Below are positions 18,294 through 26,434 of a stretch of 64,000 bases of DNA, one piece after another (the first letter of the stretch is position 1; each line of letters opens with the position of its first letter). Source of the DNA: Clostridiales bacterium (GTDB taxonomy: Bacteria; Bacillota; Clostridia; Lachnospirales; Lachnospiraceae); the NCBI GenBank assembly GCA_020860715.1, contig JAJBTU010000015.1:1-64000 (forward strand), in the 5' to 3' direction. The position numbers and the translations under genes are program-made. The notes beneath the pieces were generated by a model. The model worked only from the letters and a program-made list of their open reading frames with translations, was not told where the DNA came from and made no database searches.

Positions 18294-19658
18294 TTGAATA
18301 AACGCAGAAGCAGAAATAAAATAACAAAATACAAAAGGTATTCTTTTTTTAATATCGGAACGCTTTTGTTCAGCCTTGTCTTCATTTATATGATTATCAT
18401 GCTGGTCATGTACCTGACACAGACGCATATCACATCTTATGAGGTACGGAAAGGAACGCTGACCGGCAATTATCGCTATGAGGCTCTGGCGCTTCGTGAA
18501 GAGACCATCGTGACGGCGACGCAGTCCGGAAGTGTACGCTATTTTGAACGGGAAGGGGCGAAAACGTCTGCCGGCAGCACGGTATGCGCGATTGATGAGA
18601 GCGGCAGCACAGAAGTTCAGTCGGTCAGCGATTTTACCATGACTACGGATGATGAAGACCGGCTGCAGGAGATTCTTTCCAGTTTTACCATCAATTTTTC
18701 TTCGGACAATTTCCAGAAAGCCTATGACCTGAAGGCAAGCGTGGAAGGCCTGATATCCGAGGTGATCGAGGAAAATTCGGACAGTGTCTCTTCGAGCCGC
18801 AATGCCTGTTATGCTCCGGTGTCTGGCTTTGTGCTGTACAAGATTGACGGTTTTGAGGATACACAGGAATCCGACCTTACCTCCTCAATGTTTTCTCAGA
18901 GCAATTATTCTGCCACGAACCTTCGGGCGCAGGGGACGGTAAAGTCCGGAGACGCACTTTTTAAGCTGGCAACCAGTGAGGAGTGGACGCTGTATTTTCC
19001 AATGGATTCCACCCTCGTCACTGAGCTCGCGGATGCCGCAACGATCAAATTCCGGTTCCTGAAGGATAATGTCACATTTACCTCCTCTTTTGAGATCGTC
19101 ACCAATGGAGAGGAATCGTTTGGCAAAATCACACTTGACAATTCTCTGGTGCGCTATGTGACGGATCGTTTCCTTGAGATTGAACTTGTCATGGACAAGA
19201 AATCCGGGCTGAAAATTCCGATTTCCGCAATCGCTTCCCGTACGTTCTACCGGATTCCGGAAGAATATGCGATTGTAAATGAGAGCACGGATGATGAGGT
19301 GACTCTGCTTGTGGACAGCTTTGCGGAGGACGGTTCTTCGGTATCCGGATATCTGACGGCAACGGTATACAGCTATTCGGACGGCTATTATCTGGTGGAT
19401 TCCGAACTGCTCTCAGAAGACGACTATATACGTATAGAGGGGACCACCACGCGCAAACGTCTTTCAGAGGATGATATTGAGACACTGTACGGTGTGTACA
19501 ATATTAATAAGGGGTACGCGGTTTTTCGGGAGATTACGATTATCGATCAGAATGAAGAGTACTGCATCGTCGAAAGCAACAATACATACGGACTGGCTGC
19601 GTATGATTACATTGCGCTGGATGCGTCTAACGTGACTGACGAACAGATTGTTTATTAA
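18294..19658 (+). CDS. HlyD-like membrane-anchored adaptor protein
   Basis: This 454-residue protein has a basic N-terminus, one membrane segment at about 21-43 and a long extracytoplasmic part with two lipoyl/HlyD-like halves: a strand-rich VTATQSGSVRYFEREG segment near 74 and NACYAPVSGFVLYK near 174. Such proteins are adaptors of secretion or efflux pumps, but no inner-membrane transporter or outer channel is nearby. It starts with TTG after GGGAGG and is the first gene of the run that continues with yggS, sepF and ylmH, so a link to division or envelope assembly is possible but unproven. Confidence 0.78.
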   Translation: MNKRRSRNKITKYKRYSFFNIGTLLFSLVFIYMIIMLVMYLTQTHITSYEVRKGTLTGNYRYEALALREETIVTATQSGSVRYFEREGAKTSAGSTVCAIDESGSTEVQSVSDFTMTTDDEDRLQEILSSFTINFSSDNFQKAYDLKASVEGLISEVIEENSDSVSSSRNACYAPVSGFVLYKIDGFEDTQESDLTSSMFSQSNYSATNLRAQGTVKSGDALFKLATSEEWTLYFPMDSTLVTELADAATIKFRFLKDNVTFTSSFEIVTNGEESFGKITLDNSLVRYVTDRFLEIELVMDKKSGLKIPISAIASRTFYRIPEEYAIVNESTDDEVTLLVDSFAEDGSSVSGYLTATVYSYSDGYYLVDSELLSEDDYIRIEGTTTRKRLSEDDIETLYGVYNINKGYAVFREITIIDQNEEYCIVESNNTYGLAAYDYIALDASNVTDEQIVY

Positions 19659-19668
19659 GGAGAGCGGC

Positions 19669-20361
19669 ATGTTAAAAGATAATTTACAGGAAGTGGAGGC
19701 ACGTGTCGCGGGTGCGTGTGCGCGGGCCGGAAGAAGCCGGGATGAAGTGCTGCTGATTGCGGTAAGCAAAACGAAACCGGTGGAGATGATTGAGGAGATT
19801 TATCAGCAGGGTGTAAGGGATTTTGGCGAAAATCACCCTCAGGAGATCCGTGACAAGGTTCCGCAGCTGCCGGACGACATCAGGTGGCATATGATCGGGC
19901 ATCTGCAGACAAATAAAGTCAAATATATTATTGAGCGTGCCTGTATGGTGCATTCGGTAGACTCTGTCCGCCTCGCGGAAACGATCAGCAGGGCTGCGCA
20001 AAGCCGCGGACGCCGGATGCCGGTTCTTGTCGAGGTAAACATGGCGAAAGAGGAATCCAAATATGGTATTATGCCGGAAGATACGGAACGCTTTATTCGT
20101 GAAATTGCTTCCCTGCCCGGAATACATGTGAATGGACTGATGACGATCGCACCCTATACGGACCATGCGGAAGAGAATCGCAGATATTTTCGTGATATGA
20201 AGAAATTATCTGTTGACATTGCGGGCAAAAACATTGATAATGTGGATATGTGTGATCTCAGTATGGGCATGACCGGCGATTATGAGGTCGCGATTGAAGA
20301 GGGAGCCACAATGGTTCGTGTGGGCACCGGTATATTTGGAGTGAGAGATTACAGCAGGTGA
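19669..20361 (+). CDS. PLP homeostasis protein YggS/YlmE
   Basis: Single-domain PLP-binding protein of the YggS/PROSC family, which buffers free pyridoxal phosphate and affects amino-acid balance. The 230 residues show VSKTKPVE with the PLP lysine near residue 28, the FGENHPQE motif near 50, HMIGHLQTNKV near 73 and the C-terminal SMGMTGDYEVAIEEGATMVRVG. AAGGAG precedes the ATG. It lies 10 bases after the HlyD-like gene and before sepF, the classical division-cluster position. Confidence 0.94.
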   Translation: MLKDNLQEVEARVAGACARAGRSRDEVLLIAVSKTKPVEMIEEIYQQGVRDFGENHPQEIRDKVPQLPDDIRWHMIGHLQTNKVKYIIERACMVHSVDSVRLAETISRAAQSRGRRMPVLVEVNMAKEESKYGIMPEDTERFIREIASLPGIHVNGLMTIAPYTDHAEENRRYFRDMKKLSVDIAGKNIDNVDMCDLSMGMTGDYEVAIEEGATMVRVGTGIFGVRDYSR

Positions 20362-20455
20362 CTGCATCCTTACTTCCGGATATAAAACAGATATGCAGCG
20401 GGTCATACAGTGTGAATGCACTGGCCGGCTTCGTGTAGAAATGGGAGATTATAAA

Positions 20456-21061
20456 ATGGGTGTAATTGATAAGTTTCTGAATGCTATGAAAATGAATGAT
20501 GAGGATGTTCTGGACGACGATTACCTCGATGACGACTACGATGATTTTGACGATGAGATGGAGGAAGAAGCTCCACGGAAACGTTTGCTTGGAAGAAACC
20601 GGGAGGAAGACACGGAGCGAAGGGATGCCGTAAAGGACGAACAGGCGGCGGAAGAATCCCGTAAGTCTGCTTCACAGACGGCAAGACAGTCGACAAAGAC
20701 AAGGACATCCCGCACAAATACCAGTAAGATTTCACCCATGCGGAGCCCTGGTACCGGCAGACGGACGGGAGGGATGGAAGTCTGCGTGATCCGTCCGAAG
20801 AACATGGAAGACGCCCGTGAGGTGACGGATACTCTTCTTGACGACTGCACTGTGATTCTGAATATGGAAGGCATTGATTTTGAACTGGCTCAGCGCATCA
20901 TTGATTTTGCCTGCGGTTCCTGCTTTGCGATTCATGGCAAACTCCAGAAGGTGAGCAATTATATCTTTATCATTACGCCGCAGAATGTTGATATTTCAGG
21001 AGATTTTCAGGAAATGATGAATGGCGTGTATGATGTTCCCTCTTTTGGGACATCATTCTAG
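20456..21061 (+). CDS. sepF: Cell division protein SepF
   Basis: SepF bundles FtsZ filaments and tethers the Z-ring to the membrane. The 201 residues comprise an N-terminal amphipathic helix (MGVIDKFLNAMKM), a very acidic stretch at about 18-44 rich in Asp and Glu, a charged and Ser/Thr-rich linker to about 110, and the globular SepF domain with EVCVIRPKNMEDAREV near 105 and ACGSCFAIHG near 160. GGGAG stands before ATG 20456. No ftsA or ftsZ is in this window. Confidence 0.92.
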   Translation: MGVIDKFLNAMKMNDEDVLDDDYLDDDYDDFDDEMEEEAPRKRLLGRNREEDTERRDAVKDEQAAEESRKSASQTARQSTKTRTSRTNTSKISPMRSPGTGRRTGGMEVCVIRPKNMEDAREVTDTLLDDCTVILNMEGIDFELAQRIIDFACGSCFAIHGKLQKVSNYIFIITPQNVDISGDFQEMMNGVYDVPSFGTSF

Positions 21062-21070
21062 GCGCTTCTA

Positions 21071-21826
21071 ATGGAAAAGGAAGGGCTGTCTGAAAAGAGG
21101 ATCCGGGAGCTTGCCTCCAGAGCGGACGCCAGAGGGTGTCCGGCTTTTACGGATTTTCTGAATCTGAATGAACAGAATATCGTTTTTGAAACCATACAAA
21201 AGTTTTCCTTTGTCAAAGGGGAAACTTTTGGCGGTTATGAGGGAGCGGAGCGCCGGATGGCTGCGCTGATCCCGCCGGATATGCCGCCGGAGAAAATCTC
21301 CTGGCCGGTTTGCTGTATCCGGATTGCTCCCCGCAGCCTGAAATTTGCCGAGAAGCTGACACACCGGGATTTTCTCGGAGCCCTGATGCACCTTGGTTTT
21401 GAGCGCTCTGTACTGGGAGATATTGCTGTCACGGATACGGAAGCGTACCTTTTCTGTATTTCCAGATTTTCGGAGCTGATCTGTACGGAACTGACGCAGG
21501 TGCGGCGCACGCAGGTCGTGTGTACGCTATGTGAGATGGAAGGATTTGAATATACGCCTCCAACAGAGAAACTGCGCGGCAGCATTGCCTCCGTGCGCCT
21601 GGACGCGGTGATGGCACTCGGTTTTGGCGCGTCCCGCAGCAGCCTTCTTTCGCTGATCGAGGGAGGGAGTGTCTATGTAAACGGAAAGCTGGTCACTTCG
21701 AATGCGTATACACTCAAAGAAGGCGATATTGTCTCCGCCCGTGGGCTGGGCAGATTCCGTTATATTGGCGCAGGCGGACAGACGAGGAAAGGGCGTATCT
21801 TTGTGGAAGCAGAGCGGTTTGTGTGA
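21071..21826 (+). CDS. S4-domain RNA-binding protein YlmH
   Basis: YlmH binds RNA through a C-terminal S4 domain and has been linked to rescue of stalled large subunits in Firmicutes. The 251 residues have an N-terminal region and a C-terminal S4 fold with RLDAVMALGFGASRSSLLSL from about 177 and VYVNGKLVTSNAYTLKEGD near 203. No clear ribosome site precedes the ATG; the gene starts nine bases after the sepF stop, which suggests translational coupling. Confidence 0.93.
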   Translation: MEKEGLSEKRIRELASRADARGCPAFTDFLNLNEQNIVFETIQKFSFVKGETFGGYEGAERRMAALIPPDMPPEKISWPVCCIRIAPRSLKFAEKLTHRDFLGALMHLGFERSVLGDIAVTDTEAYLFCISRFSELICTELTQVRRTQVVCTLCEMEGFEYTPPTEKLRGSIASVRLDAVMALGFGASRSSLLSLIEGGSVYVNGKLVTSNAYTLKEGDIVSARGLGRFRYIGAGGQTRKGRIFVEAERFV

Positions 21827-21938
21827 GAGTTCTCCGGTGGACGGCGCAGACTGGAAGAGGGAACAATTGTGAGACTGGCGCCTGTACCGGCGAAGCAGAT
21901 AACCGGAGAGACACCCAGAATAAGAGAGGTATAAATTC

Positions 21939-23069
21939 ATGAATACGGGAAAATACAGAACGGGAATGGAAATCACGGTGAAAACGGAGGCGAATGCTCC
22001 TTATAAGATCTGCCTTCAGGATTCTTTTCGGAAACTGCCCGCTTATCTGGCACAGCTTGGCTGTGAGGGGCACCGGATCTGTATTGTGACGGATTCGAAT
22101 GTGGCGCCTCTGTATCTGGAAGAAGTACGGCAGACGCTGGCTTCCTGCTGCAGTGCGGTCGCTGTCTTTGAACTTCCGGCAGGAGAGGAAAGCAAAACGC
22201 TGAATCATGTGCGCGAACTTTATGAGGAACTGATTCAGAACGGGTTTGACCGCCATGATTTCCTTCTTGCGTTAGGAGGAGGAGTCGTCGGAGATCTGAC
22301 CGGATTTACGGCGGCGACATATCTGCGCGGGATCCGTTTTATTCAGGTGCCGACGACCCTGCTCTCGCAGATTGACAGCAGCATTGGCGGCAAGACGGGA
22401 GTGGATTTTGATTCCTACAAAAATATGGTGGGGGCGTTCCATCAGCCCTCTCTGGTGTATATCAATATCAGGACGCTGCATACTCTCCCGGATGAACAGT
22501 TCGCGAGCGGCATGGGTGAACTCCTGAAGCATGGGCTGATCCTGGACGCGGATTATTATGAGTGGACGATCGACCATATGAGTGAGATCGAGGACCGTAA
22601 GTTTTCCATTCTGCTTACCATGGTCGCCAGAAGCTGTGAGCTGAAGCAGTCTGTAGTCGAAAAAGATCCGAAAGAGACGACCGGTGACCGCGCGCTGCTG
22701 AATTTTGGACACACAATCGGGCACGCGATTGAGAAACTCAAGAATTTCCAGCTCCTCCACGGCGAGTGTGTGGCGCTGGGGATCGTAGCTGCAGCCTGGA
22801 TCTCCTGGCAGCGGGGCATGATTGAAGAGGAAGAATTTTACGAAATCCGCGATATGAATGTGGGCTTCGGCCTGCCGATTTCGTTCGAGGGACCGACCGC
22901 GGAAGAGATCGTAGCGGCTACGAAAAAGGATAAAAAGATGAATGCCGGAAAAGTACGGTTTGTACTGCTCGAGAGAATCGGGCATGCAGTCGTTGTGCCG
23001 GATGTGACGGATGAGGAGATGGCAGACGCCGTCCGTTCGATTCGTTATGAGAGAAGTGGACAGGCATGA
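21939..23069 (+). CDS. aroB: 3-dehydroquinate synthase
   Basis: Second step of the shikimate pathway: DAHP to 3-dehydroquinate, using NAD and a divalent metal. The 376 residues show the NAD-binding segments (PAGEESK near 82 and LGGGVVGDLTGFTAATYLRG near 110), PTTLLSQIDSSIGGKTGVD near 140, and the metal ligands in GELLKHG near 190 and FGHTIGHAIE near 255. AGAGG precedes the ATG. Its presence inside the sepF-ylmH-lspA run is not typical. No other shikimate gene is in view. Confidence 0.96.
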   Translation: MNTGKYRTGMEITVKTEANAPYKICLQDSFRKLPAYLAQLGCEGHRICIVTDSNVAPLYLEEVRQTLASCCSAVAVFELPAGEESKTLNHVRELYEELIQNGFDRHDFLLALGGGVVGDLTGFTAATYLRGIRFIQVPTTLLSQIDSSIGGKTGVDFDSYKNMVGAFHQPSLVYINIRTLHTLPDEQFASGMGELLKHGLILDADYYEWTIDHMSEIEDRKFSILLTMVARSCELKQSVVEKDPKETTGDRALLNFGHTIGHAIEKLKNFQLLHGECVALGIVAAAWISWQRGMIEEEEFYEIRDMNVGFGLPISFEGPTAEEIVAATKKDKKMNAGKVRFVLLERIGHAVVVPDVTDEEMADAVRSIRYERSGQA

Positions 23070-23578
23070 AAGAAATGAAGTCATATAAAATCCGTTGTGC
23101 GGCCGGCGTATTTTGGACGCTGCTTTTGCTGAGCGTGGATCAGGTCACAAAGCTGCTGGCCTGCAATTATCTGAAAAACAGCTCCGGTATAACACTGATT
23201 CCCGGGGTATTCGAGCTTTTTTATGTTGAAAACCGCGGCGCGGCATTTGGCATGCTGAATAACAGGCAGATGCTGTTTGTTGTGATTGCCGTGCTTATCA
23301 TCGTATTATCAGCCTTTGTCTACAGCCGGCTTCCCGTGGAAAAACATTATGATCTGCTTCGGGCGGTCTGTGTTCTAATTGCCGCCGGAGCCGGAGGCAA
23401 TCTGCTCGACCGGCTCATGAGAGGCTATGTTGTGGATTTCCTCTATTTTTCCTTGATTGACTTTCCTGTGTTTAACATTGCGGACTGCTGTGTCTGCGTT
23501 GGCGCGGGACTGGCTGTCGTTCTTTTGTTTACGGTTTACAGGACCGAGGAATTTGTCTTTCTGAAGTTAAAAAGATGA
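23066..23578 (+). CDS. lspA: Lipoprotein signal peptidase LspA
   Basis: Aspartic protease in the membrane that removes lipoprotein signal peptides. The 170 residues form four membrane segments and carry both catalytic aspartates: NLLDRL near residue 113 and FNIADCCV near 133, plus the conserved ENRGAAFGM near 55. It overlaps aroB by four bases (ATGA), so translation is coupled. Confidence 0.95.
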   Translation: MKEMKSYKIRCAAGVFWTLLLLSVDQVTKLLACNYLKNSSGITLIPGVFELFYVENRGAAFGMLNNRQMLFVVIAVLIIVLSAFVYSRLPVEKHYDLLRAVCVLIAAGAGGNLLDRLMRGYVVDFLYFSLIDFPVFNIADCCVCVGAGLAVVLLFTVYRTEEFVFLKLKR

Positions 23579-23591
23579 CAGGTTTTTTATG

Positions 23592-23620
23592 TTGACAAAC
23601 ATCACTTTCAATGCTAGACT
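23592..23620 (+). promoter_or_regulatory. Promoter of the leuA T-box transcript
   Basis: A perfect TTGACA (23592-23597) is followed after 17 bases by TAGACT (23615-23620), with TGC before the -10. It would start an RNA at about 23627, just before the T-box leader. Confidence 0.75.
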
Positions 23621-23626
23621 GTTTTA

Positions 23627-24030
23627 AGTTGAAAAACCGGATTAGCAAAATGCGAGGACGGAGAATAGTACGCTGATATTCTTTTTTCAGAGAGATGCCG
23701 GCCGGTGAGAGGCATCAGAAGAAATCAGGGGAACTCGCTCCCGAGCGGCTGCCCGAAATCTCTGCTTTACAGTACAGGAATTTTTTTCACGTCCGTTATA
23801 TGCTGTATCGTGAAGAGAGTAGACGCAGACGGCACCCGACCGTTACCATGGGATGGATATAAGACGACCGGACTCAGTCTTTGGAATCTCTTTTTGAGTT
23901 GAAACTTTTCCGAAGCAGTTTCCCGTCCGTATCCGCAGAGTGTATGAGCGATCATAAATGAGAGTGGTACCGCGCAGGATTTTGTAATCTTCCGTCTCTT
24001 AGGGCAGATGCCTTAAGGGGCGGTTTTGTT
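23627..24030 (+). promoter_or_regulatory. T-box riboswitch, leucine type
   Basis: This leader reads uncharged tRNA to decide whether leuA is transcribed. Stem I is visible: an AGTA bulge at 23667-23670, a distal helix GATGCC/GGCATC (23694-23699 with 23711-23716) holding GGTGAGA, and a specifier context GGGGAACTCGC with CTC (Leu) at 23734-23736. The T-box proper, AGAGTGGTACCGCG, is at 23961-23974; its GGTACC region binds the tRNA acceptor end. An antiterminator can form with CCGTCTCT, which competes with the terminator at 23992-24030. The leucine codon agrees with the downstream gene. Confidence 0.93.
23992..24030 (+). terminator. T-box-controlled terminator before leuA
   Basis: A 14-pair stem with some G-U pairs joins 23992-24005 to 24010-24023 around AGAT and is followed by TTTTGTTTT. 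Its left arm is shared with the antiterminator, the standard T-box switch. Confidence 0.9.
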
Positions 24031-24070
24031 TTGAATAGTGATCATATTTTTGAAAAAGGAGACGAACATC

Positions 24071-25741
24071 ATGATGAATCCGAAGAAGTATACCCGTCAG
24101 TATTTTATGCCGCCCGAAAGATGCATGAAATGGGCGGAAAAGGAATATGTGGATCACGCACCCGTCTGGTGCAGTGTGGATCTGCGGGACGGCAATCAGG
24201 CACTGGTTGTGCCGATGACTCTGGATCAGAAGATTGATTTTTTTAAGCTGCTGGTCGATGTGGGATTTAAGGAGATCGAGGTCGGCTTCCCGGCTGCCTC
24301 CGATACCGAATTTCAGTTTCTCCGCCGTCTGATCGAGGAAGATCTGATTCCGGACGATGTGACGATTCAGGTGCTCACCCAGGCGAGAGAACACATTATC
24401 CGCCGGACGTTTGAGGCGCTGAAAGGTGCGAAGAACGCGATCGTGCATGTGTACAATTCGACTTCTCTGGCGCAGCGCGAGCAGGTCTTCCATATGTCGA
24501 AAGAGGAAATCCTGAAGATAGCCGTGGACGGCGCGAAACTTCTGCAGCAGCTGACGGACGAGGCGGGGGAGAAGTACCGCTTTGAGTACAGCCCGGAGAG
24601 TTTCACCGGCACGGAGGTGGACTACGCGGTAGAGGTCTGCAACGCGGTGCTGGATGTATGGAAGCCGACCGCGGACCGCAAGGCGATCATCAACCTTCCG
24701 AGTACGGTGCAGATGTCGATGCCGCATGTATATGCCAGCCAGATCGAGTATGTGAATGACCATCTGAAATACCGTGACAATGTTGTGATTTCTCTGCATC
24801 CGCACAATGACCGCGGCTGCGGGATCTCGGACGCGGAGATGGGAATGCTCGCAGGCGCGGACCGTATTGAAGGCACTCTGTTCGGAAACGGGGAGAGAAC
24901 CGGCAATGTGGATATCGTGACGCTTGGCATGAACATGTACGCGCAGGGTGTGGATCCGAAGCTGAATTTCAACGATATGACAAAGATCACCGAGGCTTAT
25001 GAGAAATATACCGGGATGAAAGTGGATGAGAGAAGCCCGTACGCGGGAGCACTTGTATTTGCCGCCTTCTCTGGTTCGCATCAGGATGCGATCGCAAAGG
25101 GCATGAAGTACCGTGAGGAAAACCAGTGCGAGACCTGGACGGTTCCGTATCTGCCGATTGATCCGACCGACATCGGACGTTCCTATGATGCGGATGTGAT
25201 CCGTATCAACAGCCAGTCCGGAAAGGGCGGAGTCGGTTATATCCTGGAACAGAATTACGGCCTGAAACTTCCGAAGAAAATGCGTGAGGCGATGGGATAT
25301 GCGGCGAAGGGAGTATCTGACGAGCTGCATAAAGAACTGCTGCCGGAGGAGATTTTCCAGCTGTTCAAGGATAAATTTGAGAATATTACGGAGCCGTACC
25401 GGATTCAGGAAATGCATTTTAAACAGCATAACGGTATTATCGCTGAGGTGACGGTAGAATATGACGGCAGGACCAGTGTCATCGTGGCGTCCGGCAATGG
25501 CCGTCTGAATGCGGTGAGCAATGCGATGAAGCGGCATTTCCGTCTGGAATATGATCTGGTGACCTATGAGGAGCATGCGCTTGAACAGAGTTCCAGTTCA
25601 CGGGCAATCGCTTATGTCGGGATCCGCGAGAAAAAGACCGGCAATCTGCACTGGGGCGCAGGTCTGGACGTCGATATCATCAAGGCATCTGTGGACGCGC
25701 TGCTGACTGCGATCAATCACATGGTGGAAAAACAGGCATAG
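24071..25741 (+). CDS. leuA: 2-isopropylmalate synthase
   Basis: First committed step of leucine synthesis: condensation of acetyl-CoA and 2-oxoisovalerate. The 556 residues fit the longer LeuA2 form. Motifs are SVDLRDGNQAL near 36-46, KEIEVGFPAAS near 67, LHPHNDRGCG near 244 and GNGERTGNVD near 278; the C-terminal third is the leucine-sensing domain. ATG 24071 has AAGGAG nine bases upstream; ATG 24038 and 24074 are in frame. No leuB, leuC or leuD follows. Expression is set by the Leu T-box, and its end overlaps the convergent Lrp gene by 29 bases. Confidence 0.96.
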   Translation: MMNPKKYTRQYFMPPERCMKWAEKEYVDHAPVWCSVDLRDGNQALVVPMTLDQKIDFFKLLVDVGFKEIEVGFPAASDTEFQFLRRLIEEDLIPDDVTIQVLTQAREHIIRRTFEALKGAKNAIVHVYNSTSLAQREQVFHMSKEEILKIAVDGAKLLQQLTDEAGEKYRFEYSPESFTGTEVDYAVEVCNAVLDVWKPTADRKAIINLPSTVQMSMPHVYASQIEYVNDHLKYRDNVVISLHPHNDRGCGISDAEMGMLAGADRIEGTLFGNGERTGNVDIVTLGMNMYAQGVDPKLNFNDMTKITEAYEKYTGMKVDERSPYAGALVFAAFSGSHQDAIAKGMKYREENQCETWTVPYLPIDPTDIGRSYDADVIRINSQSGKGGVGYILEQNYGLKLPKKMREAMGYAAKGVSDELHKELLPEEIFQLFKDKFENITEPYRIQEMHFKQHNGIIAEVTVEYDGRTSVIVASGNGRLNAVSNAMKRHFRLEYDLVTYEEHALEQSSSSRAIAYVGIREKKTGNLHWGAGLDVDIIKASVDALLTAINHMVEKQA

Positions 25742-26174
25742 AAGAAAAGTCATTTTTTTCCGTGCTTAACACATAGTGCGTTTTTGTCAGGCGCACACCT
25801 TCCTGCTGCTTGATCTCGCGATGGATCTCTTCCAGATCCCGTGAAGAATGGCAGCAGATTTTTAACATATAATCGAATTCACCGGTCAGATAGTAGCAGG
25901 AAACAATGTAAGGATTTTTCCGGACATATGCGACAAACTGTTCGGTGAAACGCGGATGCTCAAGGCTGACTTCCATCAGTACGGTCAGATCGTTTCCGAT
26001 TTTGGCGTCATCCATGATAATGGTGTAGGACCGGATGATTCCATTTGCCTCCAGCTTGCGGATACGTTCGATCACGGAGGATACGGACAGATGAATCTCC
26101 TGGCTGATATCGGAAGCCTTGCGGCGGCCGTTTTCTTTTAAAGCTAAAATAATTTTCTGATCAATTGCATCCAT
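25713..26174 (-). CDS. Lrp/AsnC family transcriptional regulator
   Basis: This 153-residue regulator has an N-terminal winged helix-turn-helix (DQKIILALKENGRRKASDIS, then SVSSVIERIRKLEANGII) and a C-terminal RAM ligand-binding domain starting near residue 66. Family members sense amino acids, often leucine. It converges on leuA and the two coding ends overlap by 29 bases. Its leader holds a promoter, a terminator-like hairpin and a palindrome over the ribosome site, described separately. Confidence 0.93.
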   Translation of the reverse strand: MDAIDQKIILALKENGRRKASDISQEIHLSVSSVIERIRKLEANGIIRSYTIIMDDAKIGNDLTVLMEVSLEHPRFTEQFVAYVRKNPYIVSCYYLTGEFDYMLKICCHSSRDLEEIHREIKQQEGVRLTKTHYVLSTEKNDFSSMPVFPPCD

Positions 26175-26186
26175 AAAGAAGGCTCC

Positions 26187-26201
26187 TTTCCAAATTGGAA
26201 A
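26187..26201 (-). promoter_or_regulatory. Perfect palindrome over the lrp ribosome site
   Basis: Two 7-base arms, TTTCCAA and TTGGAAA, flank a single central base. One arm overlaps the AAAGGAG ribosome site (26183-26189) of the - strand Lrp gene. It could be an autoregulatory operator or an RNA hairpin that hides the ribosome site. Confidence 0.5.
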
Positions 26202-26221
26202 ACAAACAGAGAAACACTTCG

Positions 26222-26256
26222 AAAAAGGGACGTTCCGGCACCCTGCCAGACGTCCC
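26222..26256 (-). terminator. Terminator-like hairpin in the lrp leader
   Basis: On the - strand GGGACGT (26256-26250) pairs with ACGTCCC (26233-26227) around a loop that itself has G/C pairing, and five T residues follow at 26226-26222. It lies between the predicted lrp promoter and the lrp start, so it would act as an attenuator rather than a gene-end terminator. Confidence 0.6.
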
Positions 26257-26275
26257 TGTCCGCTATACTGCCCTC

Positions 26276-26304
26276 ATTTTATAGCCGATTTTGGCAAAAG
26301 TCAA
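26276..26304 (-). promoter_or_regulatory. Promoter of the Lrp-type regulator
   Basis: On the - strand TTGACT (26304-26299) and TAAAAT (26281-26276) are spaced by 17 bases. The predicted RNA starts near 26269 and has a leader of about 95 bases before the ATG at 26174. Confidence 0.6.
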
Positions 26305-26434
26305 TTGCAAAACATAATTCGTTCAGCTTTTTTTCACACCGATGACATATTTAGAAAATATAGTTAGTAACGTTCGCAGGGCTGCTGCATTCAGCCTGCG
26401 CATGGCAAACAAAGATTATGGAGGCAGGAAAATT

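Noticed and set aside
23999-25576. A 525-codon open frame on the - strand opposite leuA
   Set aside because: It mirrors the codon pattern of leuA, has no ribosome site and no recognisable domain, and leuA is certain.
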